From Methylovorus mays (GTDB lineage: Bacteria; Pseudomonadota; Gammaproteobacteria; Burkholderiales; Methylophilaceae), in NCBI RefSeq assembly GCF_020531915.1, contig NZ_JAJAVG010000004.1, forward strand, positions 62,001-126,000: DNA of 64,000 nt, written 5' to 3'. The translations under genes and the position numbers were made by a program. The notes under the pieces were generated by a model that worked only from the letters and a program-made list of their open reading frames with translations, ran no database searches and was not told the origin of the DNA. This document shows, piece by piece, positions 55,130 through 64,000 of the stretch. The stretch's first letter is position 1, and each line of letters begins with the position of its first letter.

Positions 55130-55142
55130 ACAGGAGAGTCTC

Positions 55143-55454
55143 ATGGCCCAGTTCGACAATGTAAGCGTCAAGAAGAAAGCCAACGTATATTTCGATGGCA
55201 AGTGTGTCAGTCATACCGTTATGTTTCCAAACGGTACGCGTTGTACTGTTGGCGTGATTTTCCCCAGCACGCTGACATTCAACACCGGCTCACCAGAGCT
55301 GATGGAAATTAACGCGGGCGTATGCAAGGTGCGCCTGAAAGGCGAAGAAGCCTGGAATACCTATCAAGCCGGTGAGAAATTCACCGTACCTGGCAATTCC
55401 AGCTTTGATATTGAAACGATTGAAACCCTGGATTACGTCTGCCATTTTGAGTAA
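55143..55454 (+). CDS. ppnP: Pyrimidine/purine nucleoside phosphorylase
   Basis: A 103-residue cupin-fold enzyme (formerly YaiE) that phosphorolyses several nucleosides to base and ribose phosphate. [25 protein letters not shown]-like [20 protein letters not shown] and [19 protein letters not shown] are the family's conserved segments. Start at ATG 55143 (CAGGAGAGTCTC ahead); a longer frame from 55080 overlaps argG and is rejected. Confidence 0.92.
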   Translation: MAQFDNVSVKKKANVYFDGKCVSHTVMFPNGTRCTVGVIFPSTLTFNTGSPELMEINAGVCKVRLKGEEAWNTYQAGEKFTVPGNSSFDIETIETLDYVCHFE

Positions 55455-55457
55455 GCC

Positions 55458-55952
55458 ATGATAGACCGCGATTATGTGCGCTTGATGGCGCGCTATAACC
55501 GCTGGATGAATGGGAAACTGTATGCCGCTGCCGCCAGTCTTACTGAGGAGCAGCGGCAACTGGATAAAGGGGCGTTTTTCAAATCCTTGCATGGCACCTT
55601 GGTCCATCTGGTGTGGGCCGATGATATATGGCTGGCAAGGTTTGAGGCGAGCGCCCAGCGCTACAGTGACAAGCCGGGCGATTTTGCCGCATTGAGTGAG
55701 CGTCGGCTGGTGCTGGATAATGCCATTCTGACTTGGGCGACAAGCGTCAGTAATAACTGGCTGCAGGAAGAGTTGCGTTGGGATAGCGGTATCTATCAGC
55801 AGACGCTCAGCCGCCCCGCCTGGATTCCGGTATCGCACTTTTTCAATCATCAGACTCACCATCGCGGTCAGGCCACGACATTGCTCATGCAGTTTGGAGT
55901 TGATCCGGGCGTGACGGATCTGGTTTTTATGGATATGACGGAAATACAGTAA
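55458..55952 (+). CDS. DinB-family protein
   Basis: A 164-residue four-helix-bundle protein of the DinB/YfiT type. Conserved metal-ligand histidines sit in SLHGTLVHLVWADDIWLARF (helix 2) and FNHQTHHRGQATTLLMQFG (helix 4), where the three-His pattern and the HxxxHRGQ form are clear. Such proteins are metal-dependent thiol transferases or of unknown activity; some are damage-inducible. Starts 4 bases after ppnP. Confidence 0.9.
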   Translation: MIDRDYVRLMARYNRWMNGKLYAAAASLTEEQRQLDKGAFFKSLHGTLVHLVWADDIWLARFEASAQRYSDKPGDFAALSERRLVLDNAILTWATSVSNNWLQEELRWDSGIYQQTLSRPAWIPVSHFFNHQTHHRGQATTLLMQFGVDPGVTDLVFMDMTEIQ

Positions 55953-55970
55953 ACAACGGGAACACACATC

Positions 55971-56465
55971 ATGCCTACATTTGATATTTCTTCTGAAGTC
56001 GATATGGTCGCCTTGAAAAATGCCATTGACGTGGCAGGCCGCCAGATCACCAATCGCTATGACTTCAAAGGTACCAGCGCAGCGGTTGAGCTGAATGAAA
56101 AAGACAATCTGATCACCTTGCATGGCGACTCCGATTTTCAGCTGGATCAGATCAAGGATATCTTGCTGCCCGCGATGGAGAAGAAAGAAGCCGACAGCGC
56201 CAAGCGTCTGGATCATCAGGATGTGCAGAAAGTGTCGGGCAACAAGGTCAAGCAGGTGCTGAAAATCAAGGCGGGTATTGATAGCGAGCTGGCGAAGAAA
56301 ATCGTCAAGCTGCTGAAGGATAGCGGCCTGAAAGTGCAGGCCAGCATCCAGGGCGATACGGTACGCGTTACCGGTGCCAAGCGTGACGTACTGCAGGATG
56401 CGATTGCCTTCGTCAAAAAATCGGTCACCGATTTCCCTCTGCAGTTCGGCAACTTCAGGGATTAA
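55971..56465 (+). CDS. yajQ: YajQ-family nucleotide-binding protein
   Basis: A 164-residue cytoplasmic protein, MPTFDISSEVDMVALKNAID onward, with two ferredoxin-like repeats and segments TNRYDFKGTSA, QDVQKVSGNKVKQVLKIKAG and SVTDFPLQFGNFRD that define YajQ. Family members bind c-di-GMP (shown in Xanthomonas) or nucleotides and act with transcription factors. It lies between the DinB-like gene and leuC, a common order in betaproteobacteria. The GGDEF/EAL protein at 13000 could be a distant source of its ligand. Confidence 0.93.
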   Translation: MPTFDISSEVDMVALKNAIDVAGRQITNRYDFKGTSAAVELNEKDNLITLHGDSDFQLDQIKDILLPAMEKKEADSAKRLDHQDVQKVSGNKVKQVLKIKAGIDSELAKKIVKLLKDSGLKVQASIQGDTVRVTGAKRDVLQDAIAFVKKSVTDFPLQFGNFRD

Positions 56466-56543
56466 TGCCGCGTTTGCGGATACAGGAATTAAGATAGCCA
56501 ACCGTCGGCAGTTGCCCGGTTTAGCAAATGGAAAGCATAAGAA

Positions 56544-57944
56544 ATGGCAAAAACGCTTTACGATAAATTGTTCGATTCTCATGTGGTGCACGAGGAAAAC
56601 GGCACCGCATTGCTGTATATCGACCGTCATCTGGTGCATGAAGTAACCAGCCCACAAGCCTTTGAAGGTTTGAAGATTGCTGGCCGCAAGCTCTGGCGTA
56701 TCAATTCCGTGCTGGCGGTGCCTGACCACAATGTGCCGACGACCGATCGCTCGCATGGCATCGCCGATCCGATCTCACGTTTGCAGGTGGAAACACTGGA
56801 CCAGAACTGTGTCGATTTCGGCGTGACAGAATTCAAGATGAATGACAAGCGTCAGGGGATCGTGCACGTCATCGGGCCTGAGCAGGGCGCTACCTTGCCT
56901 GGCATGACCGTGGTCTGTGGTGATTCGCATACCAGCACCCATGGTGCATTCGGCGCCTTGGCCCATGGTATCGGCACTTCTGAAGTCGAGCACGTCATGG
57001 CAACGCAATGCCTGGTGCAAAAAAAATCCAAGGCCATGCAAATTCTGGTCGAAGGCGAGCTTGGTCGAGGTGTAACCGCCAAAGACGTGGCGCTGGCCGT
57101 AATCGGTCGTATTGGTACCGCTGGCGGTACGGGCTACGCCATTGAATTTGCTGGCTCCGCCATTCGCTCGCTCAGCATGGAAGGCCGCATGACCTTGTGC
57201 AATATGGCCATCGAGGCGGGTGCCCGGGCGGGCATGGTGGCGGTGGATGACATCACCATCGACTACCTCAAGGGCCGCCCTTATGCGCCTACCGAAGCGC
57301 AGTGGGATGCCGCCGTCGCTTATTGGAAAACCTTGCATAGCGATGCTGGCGCGCAGTTCGATGCGCTGGTGGAACTGAAGGCCGAAGATATTCAGCCGCA
57401 AGTGACCTGGGGCACCTCACCAGAGATGGTCACTGCCATCAATGGTCGCGTACCCGATCCCGAGCAGGAGTCTGATCCTACCAAGCGTGGCGGGATTGAG
57501 CGCGCCCTGCAATACATGGGGCTGGAAGCGAATACCCCTATTGAATCGATCAATATCGACAAAGTATTCATCGGCTCATGCACCAACTCCCGTATTGAGG
57601 ATTTGCGGGCTGCTGCCATGGTCGCCAAGGGAAAACGTGTGGCTTCCAATGTGAAGCTTGCCATGGTGGTGCCGGGCTCTGGCCTGGTGAAGGCACAGGC
57701 TGAGCAGGAAGGCCTGGACCGTATTTTCCTGGATGCCGGTTTTGAATGGCGCGAGCCAGGGTGCTCCATGTGTCTCGCCATGAATGCGGATCGTCTGGAA
57801 CCCGGCGAACGTTGTGCCTCTACCTCCAACCGCAATTTTGAAGGTCGGCAGGGTCAGGGTGGGCGTACGCATCTGGTAAGCCCTGAAATGGCGGCCGCTG
57901 CTGCCGTGGCAGGGCATTTTGTTGATGTCAGGACGATGCTGTAA
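56544..57944 (+). CDS. leuC: 3-isopropylmalate dehydratase large subunit
   Basis: A 466-residue aconitase-type enzyme subunit that isomerises isopropylmalate in leucine synthesis. The 4Fe-4S ligands are Cys 346 ([10 protein letters not shown]), Cys 407 and Cys 410 (GCSMCLAMN); [20 protein letters not shown] is the substrate loop. Length typical. It is the first gene of the leucine group and pairs with leuD 217 bases downstream; a short lipoprotein gene lies between them. Confidence 0.98.
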   Translation: MAKTLYDKLFDSHVVHEENGTALLYIDRHLVHEVTSPQAFEGLKIAGRKLWRINSVLAVPDHNVPTTDRSHGIADPISRLQVETLDQNCVDFGVTEFKMNDKRQGIVHVIGPEQGATLPGMTVVCGDSHTSTHGAFGALAHGIGTSEVEHVMATQCLVQKKSKAMQILVEGELGRGVTAKDVALAVIGRIGTAGGTGYAIEFAGSAIRSLSMEGRMTLCNMAIEAGARAGMVAVDDITIDYLKGRPYAPTEAQWDAAVAYWKTLHSDAGAQFDALVELKAEDIQPQVTWGTSPEMVTAINGRVPDPEQESDPTKRGGIERALQYMGLEANTPIESINIDKVFIGSCTNSRIEDLRAAAMVAKGKRVASNVKLAMVVPGSGLVKAQAEQEGLDRIFLDAGFEWREPGCSMCLAMNADRLEPGERCASTSNRNFEGRQGQGGRTHLVSPEMAAAAAVAGHFVDVRTML

Positions 57945-58038
57945 AGCAACGCCTGTCGCATGCCATGCATGCGCCTAAGAGTCAGCAGGCTTGGCCTGCG
58001 TTTTCATTGAGTGTAATTGAGAGCATAGGGGAACAGAG

Positions 58039-58161
58039 ATGAAATGGATGACATGCATGGTCATGTTGGCACTGTTGAGCCTCACAGCCTGTAATACTGT
58101 TGAAGGCATGGGGAAAGATATTGAAAAGGCTGGCGAAGCCATCCAGAAAACGAGCAAGTAA
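58039..58161 (+). CDS. Entericidin A/B-family small lipoprotein
   Basis: A 40-residue frame starting [20 protein letters not shown] and continuing [20 protein letters not shown]. It has a lipobox LTAC (Cys 18) and the short charged [13 protein letters not shown] tail typical of entericidin-like lipoproteins, which are tiny membrane-anchored toxins or antidotes or simply envelope components. Its TAA overlaps the leuD ATG by one base (TAATG), so leuD translation is coupled to it. Its presence between leuC and leuD occurs in other betaproteobacteria, but the reason is unknown. Confidence 0.9.
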   Translation: MKWMTCMVMLALLSLTACNTVEGMGKDIEKAGEAIQKTSK

Positions 58162-58799
58162 TGCAGGCATTTACCCAATTGAATGGAGTTGTGGCACCGT
58201 TGGATCGCGCGAACGTCGATACCGATGCCATTATTCCCAAGCAATTTCTGAAATCCATCAAACGTTCAGGGTTTGGTCCCAATGCGTTTGATGAGTGGCG
58301 CTACCTGGATCATGGCGAGCCAGGCATGGATAACAGCAAGCGTCAGATCAACCCTGACTTTGTGCTGAACCAGCCTCGCTACCAAGGCGCGAGTATCCTG
58401 CTGACCCGCGAGAATTTCGGTTGTGGCTCCAGCCGGGAGCATGCCCCTTGGGCCTTACTGGATTATGGATTCCGCGCGATTATTGCGCCTAGCTATGCGG
58501 ATATTTTCTTCAACAACTGCTTCAAGAATGGCATCTTGCCCATCATTCTGAATGCGGATGTGGTGGATAGTCTGTTTCAGGCGGTGGAGGCAGATGAAGG
58601 TTACAAACTCACGGTGGATCTTGTCACGCAGACGGTGAATACCCCGGATGGCAAATCCTATCCGTTTGAGGTGGATGCATTCCGCAAGCATTGCCTGCTC
58701 AATGGTCTGGATGATATTGGCCTGACCTTGCAGCATGTTGACGATATCAAGACGTTTGAAATCAAGCATAAAGCGGCGCAACCCTGGCTGTTTAATTAA
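58161..58799 (+). CDS. leuD: 3-isopropylmalate dehydratase small subunit
   Basis: A 212-residue partner of Leu[21 protein letters not shown] at the N-terminus, [20 protein letters not shown] as the swivelling-domain loop and [20 protein letters not shown] are conserved. Length usual. Its start overlaps the entericidin-like stop by one base, which decides ATG 58161. Confidence 0.98.
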   Translation: MQAFTQLNGVVAPLDRANVDTDAIIPKQFLKSIKRSGFGPNAFDEWRYLDHGEPGMDNSKRQINPDFVLNQPRYQGASILLTRENFGCGSSREHAPWALLDYGFRAIIAPSYADIFFNNCFKNGILPIILNADVVDSLFQAVEADEGYKLTVDLVTQTVNTPDGKSYPFEVDAFRKHCLLNGLDDIGLTLQHVDDIKTFEIKHKAAQPWLFN

Positions 58800-58833
58800 C
58801 TTCTCAATACGAATCTTCAGGAAATCGCGGTAT

Positions 58834-59889
58834 ATGAAAATAGCAGTTTTGCCGGGTGACGGCATCGGTCCCGAAATTGTGGCGCAAGCGGTCAAGGTAT
58901 TGAATGCCTTGAATATTGGCATTGAGATGCAGGAGGCACCCATCGGAGGCGCGGGTTATGAAGCGGCTGGTGATCCATTGCCAGAAGCTACATTGGCGCT
59001 GGCAAAGTCCTCAGATGCTGTATTGCTTGGCGCTGTAGGTGACTGGAAATACGACAAACTGGAGCGTCATCTGCGTCCTGAGCGCGGCCTGTTGCGTATC
59101 CGCAAAGAGTTGAACCTGTTTGCCAATCTGCGTCCGGCCTTGTTGTATCCTGAGCTGGCCTCGGCTTCTACATTGAAGCCTGAAGTCGTGGCCGGGCTGG
59201 ATATCATGATCGTGCGTGAATTGACGGGTGATATTTACTTTGGTCAGCCACGTGGCATCTCCACGCTGGAAAACGGCGAGCGTGAAGGCATCAATACCAT
59301 GCGCTACAGTGAATCCGAAATCCGTCGTATTGCCCACGTTGCCTTTGGTATTGCCATGAAGCGCAACAAGAAGGTGTGCTCGGTGGACAAGGCCAATGTG
59401 CTCGAGACGACTGAGTTGTGGCGTCAGGTCATGATCGAGGTGGCAAAGGAATACCCTGAGGTCGAGCTTAGCCATATGTATGTCGATAATGCTGCCATGC
59501 AGTTGATCCGTGCGCCCAAGCAGTTTGATGTGATGGTCACGGGGAATATTTTTGGTGACATTCTCTCTGATGAGGCCTCCATGTTGACCGGCTCCATCGG
59601 CATGTTGCCATCCGCCTCGCTGGATCAGAATAACAAAGGAATGTATGAACCAAGCCATGGTTCTGCGCCTGATATTGCCGGTAAAGATATTGCCAATCCT
59701 TTGGCCACGATTTTGTCGGCTGCGATGATGCTGCGCTATAGCTTCAACGATGAAGCCAATGCCACACGCATCGAAAATGCCGTTAAAAAAGCGCTGGCTG
59801 AAGGCTACCGTACAGCGGATATCCACACGGATGGATGTCGTAAGGTTGGCTGTGCTGCCATGGGCGATGCCGTGGTTGCTGCCTTGTAA
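58834..59889 (+). CDS. leuB: 3-isopropylmalate dehydrogenase
   Basis: A 351-residue NAD-dependent oxidative decarboxylase in leucine synthesis. [74 protein letters not shown] and [20 protein letters not shown] show all the metal and substrate positions. ATG 58834 is chosen because the family starts at this Met-Lys; the longer frame from 58735 lies inside leuD. It follows leuD by 34 bases. Confidence 0.98.
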   Translation: MKIAVLPGDGIGPEIVAQAVKVLNALNIGIEMQEAPIGGAGYEAAGDPLPEATLALAKSSDAVLLGAVGDWKYDKLERHLRPERGLLRIRKELNLFANLRPALLYPELASASTLKPEVVAGLDIMIVRELTGDIYFGQPRGISTLENGEREGINTMRYSESEIRRIAHVAFGIAMKRNKKVCSVDKANVLETTELWRQVMIEVAKEYPEVELSHMYVDNAAMQLIRAPKQFDVMVTGNIFGDILSDEASMLTGSIGMLPSASLDQNNKGMYEPSHGSAPDIAGKDIANPLATILSAAMMLRYSFNDEANATRIENAVKKALAEGYRTADIHTDGCRKVGCAAMGDAVVAAL

Positions 59890-59949
59890 ACAGATTAAAA
59901 GCGGAAATTGGCGGTCAATAAGCCCGTTTTTTCGCTAAAGGAAATGCAC

Positions 59950-61062
59950 ATGTTAAGAGTAGGATTTGTCGGTTGGCGTGGCATGGTGGGTTCCGTGCTG
60001 ATGCAGCGTATGCGTGAAGAACGCGACTTTGACCATATCGAGCCCGTGTTTTTTACCACCTCCCAAACTGGAGGCCAGGGCCCGGACATTGGCAAGGATG
60101 TACCGCCGTTGAAAGATGCCCGTGCCGTGGATGAGTTAAAGGCCATGGATGTAATCGTTTCCTGTCAGGGGGGTGACTACACAACCGAGATTTTTCCGAA
60201 ACTGCGTGCTGGCGGCTGGAGTGGTCACTGGATAGACGCGGCATCTACCCTGCGCATGGAGCAGGATGCCGTGATTGTGCTCGATCCGGTGAATCTTGAT
60301 GTGATTAAGAATGCCTTGATGAGCGGTGGCAAGAACTGGATTGGTGGTAACTGTACAGTTTCCCTGATGCTGATGGCGCTTAATGGCTTGTTCCGCGAAA
60401 ACCTGGTGGAATGGGCTACTTCCATGACCTATCAGGCAGCAAGTGGCGCAGGCGCGCAGAATATGCGCGAATTGCTCAAGCAAATGGGCGAGGCACATCG
60501 TGTGGCCAGTGACCTGCTGAATAATCCCGCTTCAGCAATCCTGGATATCGATCGCGAGGTCGCTGGTATTCTGCGCGACGAGCGTTTTCCTACCGACCAT
60601 TTTGGCGTGCCACTTGCTGGCAGCCTGATTCCCTGGATCGACAAGGATCTTGGCAATGGTCAAAGCAAGGAAGAGTGGAAGGGGCAGGCTGAAACCAACA
60701 AGATATTAGGACGGGAGGCAACCCCAGTGCCCATCGATGGCCTCTGTGTGCGTATCGGTGCCATGCGCTGCCATTCACAAGCATTGACCATCAAGCTCAA
60801 AAAGGATGTGCCATTGGATGATATCGTCGGTCTGTTAGATGGTGCCAATCCCTGGGCAAGAGTGGTGCCAAATGAGCGCGATATCACGGTACGTCAGTTG
60901 ACACCTGCTGCTATCACCGGCACTTTGAATACCCCTGTTGGCCGGTTGCGTAAGATGAGCATGGGCAATGAGTATTTGTCGGCATTTACCGTAGGTGACC
61001 AACTCTTGTGGGGGGCGGCTGAACCGTTACGTCGGATGCTGCGCATCTTGGTGGAACATTAG
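59950..61062 (+). CDS. asd: Aspartate-semialdehyde dehydrogenase
   Basis: A 370-residue enzyme that reduces aspartyl phosphate to the semialdehyde for lysine, threonine and methionine. [17 protein letters not shown] is the NADP loop, [15 protein letters not shown] carries the catalytic Cys 135, and [14 protein letters not shown] carries the His. It belongs to the longer Gram-negative subgroup. ATG 59950 is taken because AAAGGAA lies at proper distance; ATG 59944 would only add two residues. It follows leuB, as in many betaproteobacteria. Confidence 0.97.
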   Translation: MLRVGFVGWRGMVGSVLMQRMREERDFDHIEPVFFTTSQTGGQGPDIGKDVPPLKDARAVDELKAMDVIVSCQGGDYTTEIFPKLRAGGWSGHWIDAASTLRMEQDAVIVLDPVNLDVIKNALMSGGKNWIGGNCTVSLMLMALNGLFRENLVEWATSMTYQAASGAGAQNMRELLKQMGEAHRVASDLLNNPASAILDIDREVAGILRDERFPTDHFGVPLAGSLIPWIDKDLGNGQSKEEWKGQAETNKILGREATPVPIDGLCVRIGAMRCHSQALTIKLKKDVPLDDIVGLLDGANPWARVVPNERDITVRQLTPAAITGTLNTPVGRLRKMSMGNEYLSAFTVGDQLLWGAAEPLRRMLRILVEH

Positions 61063-61205
61063 CGCTTAAGTTGGGCGTTATCTCCTGCGAGATGGACAAT
61101 TTTGGGCAGTCAAAAACAGCATCCAAATGTGATGTGAGCTGTTAGCTTGCAACTCTAAATGATTGATGTTAGCTTACAATCTAATACTGCAATAAGGGTG
61201 GAATA

Positions 61206-64000
61206 GTGCATAAGTCTAAACTAAAACGGATTTCGCTCGCGGTTTTTCTGGCGATAATCCCATGGACTGCTAATGCTGCTGGACTGGGAAGGTTGACGGT
61301 TGCATCTGGTCTGGGAGAGCCGTTAAGTGCTGAAATTGAGCTGCTTGGGGCCACCCCGGACGAACTCGAGTCTCTTACTGCTGCTATTGCACCCGAAGCA
61401 GCCTATGCCGTGCAAGGTGTAGAACGTACCCCCATTCAGAATGCCATTCAAGTTAATGTTAGTAGGAAAGCGAACGGTACTGCCGTACTCAGGTTGAGCA
61501 GTAATCAACCGATTACCGATCCTTTTGTGGACATGCTTATCCAGGTGGAGTGGGCTACTGGACGGCTGGTGCGCGAATATACGATGTTGCTTGACCCCCC
61601 CGGCTACACTACTCCTAATCCTAATAGCAATCTGCCACAGGCAGTTTCTCCCGCAACTACCGCATCTCAGCCAACTCCGGCAACTGCATCCCCAGTAGTT
61701 TCTGGAGCAGTGCAGTCTGGCCAGGATGGCTCCAATGCATCAACCTCTAACACATCAAAACGTAATAACCGTAAGCCTGCAGCCGCTAGTGATAAACCGA
61801 AGCTGGTTGAAAGTGAGGGTTCCAGCCAGACTCACACTACAAGCCGTGGTGATACCTTAAGCGCTATCGCTCGTGACGCGGATGCTGAAGGTGTAAGCCT
61901 TGATCAGATGCTGGTTGGAATATATCGCGCAAACAAGGGTGCATTTGCCGATAACAATATGAACCGTCTGAAGGTAGGGCAGATATTACGTATTCCGCCG
62001 CCTCAGGAGGTACAGGGCATTAGCAAGGCTGAGGCCCGTCAAGAGATTCAACTGCAGGCAGCTGACTGGAATGCCTATCGTAAGCGTCTTGGAGAATCCG
62101 TTTCTGCCTCCGTGGCTGGCCGTGAAGGTGAAGGCAGCCAATCTGCTAGCGGTAAGCTGACTTCTGCAGCACAGGATAAAGCAGCACAATCACAGCCCGG
62201 TTCGCGAGATGTTGTTCGCCTGTCTAAAGGCGAGGCACCGGATAGTGCGGCCTCTCGTTCTGCACAAGAAAAACTCAATGCGCTGCAAGAGGAGGCTATT
62301 GCCAAAGAAAAGGCATTGCAGGAAGCCAATGAACGTACGATAGCCTTGGAGAAGCAGGTCCAGGATATGCAAAAGCTGCTCGCCATCAAAAATCAGGCGA
62401 TGGCTGCACTCAAGGATAATGCTGCTTCTCAGTTGCAAGCGGAGGATAAGACTGCTGATCAAAACGCAACTTCGTCCTCGTCGCAACCTCCCGTTCAGTC
62501 TGCGCCGTCCGACAAAACTGATGGTGGCGTTGTTAAGCCAGAAGATAAACCCTCCCCCATTACCGAGCCCAAGCCTGCGACAACGCCAGCCCCTGTACCC
62601 GATGCCGAGCTGATTGATGGTGTTGAAAATGAAAGGTTGATGCTGTGGGGTGGAGTGGGTGCTGCATTACTTCTGTTGCTGGGTGGTTGGTTATATCTGC
62701 GTAACAAGCGCAAACGTAATCTGGACACCTTTGAGAAAGCGATCCTTACATCGAGCGGCCTGAAAGCAAATACGGTGTTTGGGAGCACTTTAAGTAGCAA
62801 GGTTGATTCTGGGGATACTTCATTCCTCACTGATTTTTCGCAGACGGGTGGAGGGATGATCGACACGCATGATGTCGATCCGATTGCCGAAGCCGAGGTA
62901 TACATGGCTTACGGACGTGACGCGCAAGCTGAGGAAATTTTGCGGGATGCGATAGCGAAAGACCCTAAGCGATATGAACTGCATCATAAGTTGTTGGAGA
63001 TGTATGCAGCCCGCAAAGATACCGCTGCATTTGAAACATTGGCAGGTGAAATATATGCCACGATAGGGGCAAGTGATCCCCAGTGGCGCAAGGTGGCAGA
63101 GCTGGGTCGCAAGCTGGATGGTCAGAATCCGATTTACCAGGGGACTGAGGGTGGCTTGGATCTTGATGATGATCTTGGCCTGGATGAAGAGCCTTTAATG
63201 GATAAGGCTGATATCGAAAATGCCATGGATTTCTCACTGGATGACAACCTGGGTGAGGAGAGTTTATCTTCGGCTGAGCCTGTGGCGGATTCAGCATCGG
63301 ATCTGGATTTTGGTCTTGATGACGCGCCGCCAGCACCGGATTCTGTCGCGCTGGATGATGGCAATACTCTTGATTTCGTCGGGTTTAATGTTGGGAAAGA
63401 GGATAACAGGGGCGAAACAGACACAACTTTGGCTACGGCATCAATCATGGCACCTACCATCATTGATGATGTGCCTGAAAACTATGCTGCGGATGAGGAT
63501 GTAAATCCACAATCGATATCGTCTGACAGCCTGTCTGCCGATGCCAATGATCTGGATTTCAAGCTTGATTTGCCAGAGTCTCCAGCAGCCAGCACCATAC
63601 AGATGGACATAGCTGATTTTGGTAATACATTGCCTGGCCTGCCTGATGAAGATGATGGATTCACATCGGATCATGATGAGAGTGCTTCACAATTCGCACT
63701 TGATCCGAATTTGCCGGCATTCGATGCTGGTAAGGATGCCTTTCCTGATCTTGATCTTTCATCCTCGACTGAATTTGAGCCTGAATCGCAACTGCAGGAT
63801 GCGGGTGAAAAGGAATTTACATTAGATGTGAATGATACGGTTTCTGCTGAAGCAGAAACCCCTAATAGCTCTGTAAATGACGCTCCATTTGCCAAACCAA
63901 CTGAATTCGTCCCGGATATCAGTCTGGATTTTGATGCACCATTGGCCGGTCAGGATAAAAACGTATCGGGCTCTGGCGGAGAGTTGCCGGATGCGTTTAA
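61206..64000 (+). CDS. fimV: FimV-like peptidoglycan-binding/pilus assembly protein (3' end outside window)
   Basis: Starts at GTG 61206 with AAGGGTGGAATA ahead and stays open to the last base, at least 931 residues. The exported N-terminus (AVFLAIIPWTANAAGLGRLT) is followed by the FimV family's GLGEPLSAEIELLGATPDEL, a LysM domain near residues 209-258 (TSRGDTLSAIARDADAEGVS and LKVGQILRIPP), a coiled coil near 355-400, one membrane helix near 480-497 (LWGGVGAALLLLLGGWLYLR), a TPR-like part near 557-630 and a long Asp/Leu-rich acidic tail. FimV promotes type IV pilus assembly and twitching and can affect cAMP signalling. The C-terminal TIGR03504 domain must lie beyond the edge. Confidence 0.92.
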   Translation, partial: MHKSKLKRISLAVFLAIIPWTANAAGLGRLTVASGLGEPLSAEIELLGATPDELESLTAAIAPEAAYAVQGVERTPIQNAIQVNVSRKANGTAVLRLSSNQPITDPFVDMLIQVEWATGRLVREYTMLLDPPGYTTPNPNSNLPQAVSPATTASQPTPATASPVVSGAVQSGQDGSNASTSNTSKRNNRKPAAASDKPKLVESEGSSQTHTTSRGDTLSAIARDADAEGVSLDQMLVGIYRANKGAFADNNMNRLKVGQILRIPPPQEVQGISKAEARQEIQLQAADWNAYRKRLGESVSASVAGREGEGSQSASGKLTSAAQDKAAQSQPGSRDVVRLSKGEAPDSAASRSAQEKLNALQEEAIAKEKALQEANERTIALEKQVQDMQKLLAIKNQAMAALKDNAASQLQAEDKTADQNATSSSSQPPVQSAPSDKTDGGVVKPEDKPSPITEPKPATTPAPVPDAELIDGVENERLMLWGGVGAALLLLLGGWLYLRNKRKRNLDTFEKAILTSSGLKANTVFGSTLSSKVDSGDTSFLTDFSQTGGGMIDTHDVDPIAEAEVYMAYGRDAQAEEILRDAIAKDPKRYELHHKLLEMYAARKDTAAFETLAGEIYATIGASDPQWRKVAELGRKLDGQNPIYQGTEGGLDLDDDLGLDEEPLMDKADIENAMDFSLDDNLGEESLSSAEPVADSASDLDFGLDDAPPAPDSVALDDGNTLDFVGFNVGKEDNRGETDTTLATASIMAPTIIDDVPENYAADEDVNPQSISSDSLSADANDLDFKLDLPESPAASTIQMDIADFGNTLPGLPDEDDGFTSDHDESASQFALDPNLPAFDAGKDAFPDLDLSSSTEFEPESQLQDAGEKEFTLDVNDTVSAEAETPNSSVNDAPFAKPTEFVPDISLDFDAPLAGQDKNVSGSGGELPDAF

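Noticed and set aside
55290-56756. 488-codon minus-strand frame spanning ppnP to leuC
   Set aside because: It crosses four real genes on the other strand and has no recognisable domain.
1-64000. CRISPR arrays, insertion sequences or rRNA genes
   Set aside because: No regularly spaced short repeats, no transposase-like protein with flanking inverted repeats and no rRNA-like sequence were seen. The only regular repeat is the coding repeat in the chemoreceptor.

Overview
The window reads as a chromosomal segment of a betaproteobacterium, most likely a methylotroph of the Methylophilaceae type. This is inference: the core genes look betaproteobacterial (leuC / small lipoprotein / leuD / leuB / asd / fimV in one line; argD-argF-argG; glnE; acs), and a cytoplasmic YdeP/FDH4-type formate dehydrogenase and a PQQ-type sugar dehydrogenase fit a methylotroph. 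No rRNA or complete tRNA is present to settle the genus.

Layout. 1-6.75 kb is the right end of a decayed prophage. It holds small early-type genes with ATGA overlaps, a truncated endonuclease, a tail-appendage end, an acyltransferase cargo gene on the other strand, an N4 gp56-type major capsid gene, and a chimeric ORF that joins a short head protein to the C-terminal end of a giant virion protein. It ends at a tRNA-Ser-like 3' fragment (attachment-site scar) followed by that tRNA's terminator. 7-13 kb carries a periplasmic glutathione peroxidase, the kinase SrkA, the formate dehydrogenase with an overlapping winged-helix partner gene, and a MocR-type regulator. 13-18 kb has a CHASE/PAS/GGDEF/EAL protein, a lipoprotein sugar dehydrogenase and a 47-residue DUF3096-like protein. 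17.9-23.7 kb is a light-sensing block: a BLUF-like protein lacking key flavin contacts, a candidate small RNA, heme oxygenase, bacteriophytochrome kinase, single-domain response regulator, a DHp-like phosphotransfer protein and a Crp/Fnr regulator. 23.8-27.8 kb has prfC and a persulfide-detoxification cluster (ETHE1-like dioxygenase divergent from a BigR-like repressor, DUF442 sulfurtransferase, TauE exporter). 27.9-33.2 kb is a Fur-controlled iron-uptake operon (FecI-type sigma, FecR, TonB receptor, PepSY protein).

33.3-43.2 kb holds acs, glnE, a TerC protein, an HPP protein and a chemoreceptor with three 91-residue HAMP-like repeats and a C-terminal DWEEF tether. 43.2-45.4 kb is a low-GC stretch with three small orphan genes. 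45.4-50.5 kb has a NarX/NarL-like two-component pair, a lipoprotein, a DMT transporter and a Rieske oxygenase. 50.7-61.1 kb is housekeeping biosynthesis (arginine, leucine, aspartate semialdehyde), with ppnP, a DinB-like gene and yajQ in between. fimV begins at 61.2 kb and runs off the right edge.

Working together: argDFG supply arginine; leuCDB and asd feed leucine and aspartate-family synthesis; heme oxygenase makes the biliverdin chromophore of the overlapping phytochrome gene; the sulfur cluster senses and oxidises persulfide. The least ordinary items are the chimeric prophage ORF, the degenerate BLUF protein and adjoining C-loop RNA next to the phytochrome relay, the chemoreceptor repeat, and a group of very short genes (17498, 50757, 58039) that are easily missed.
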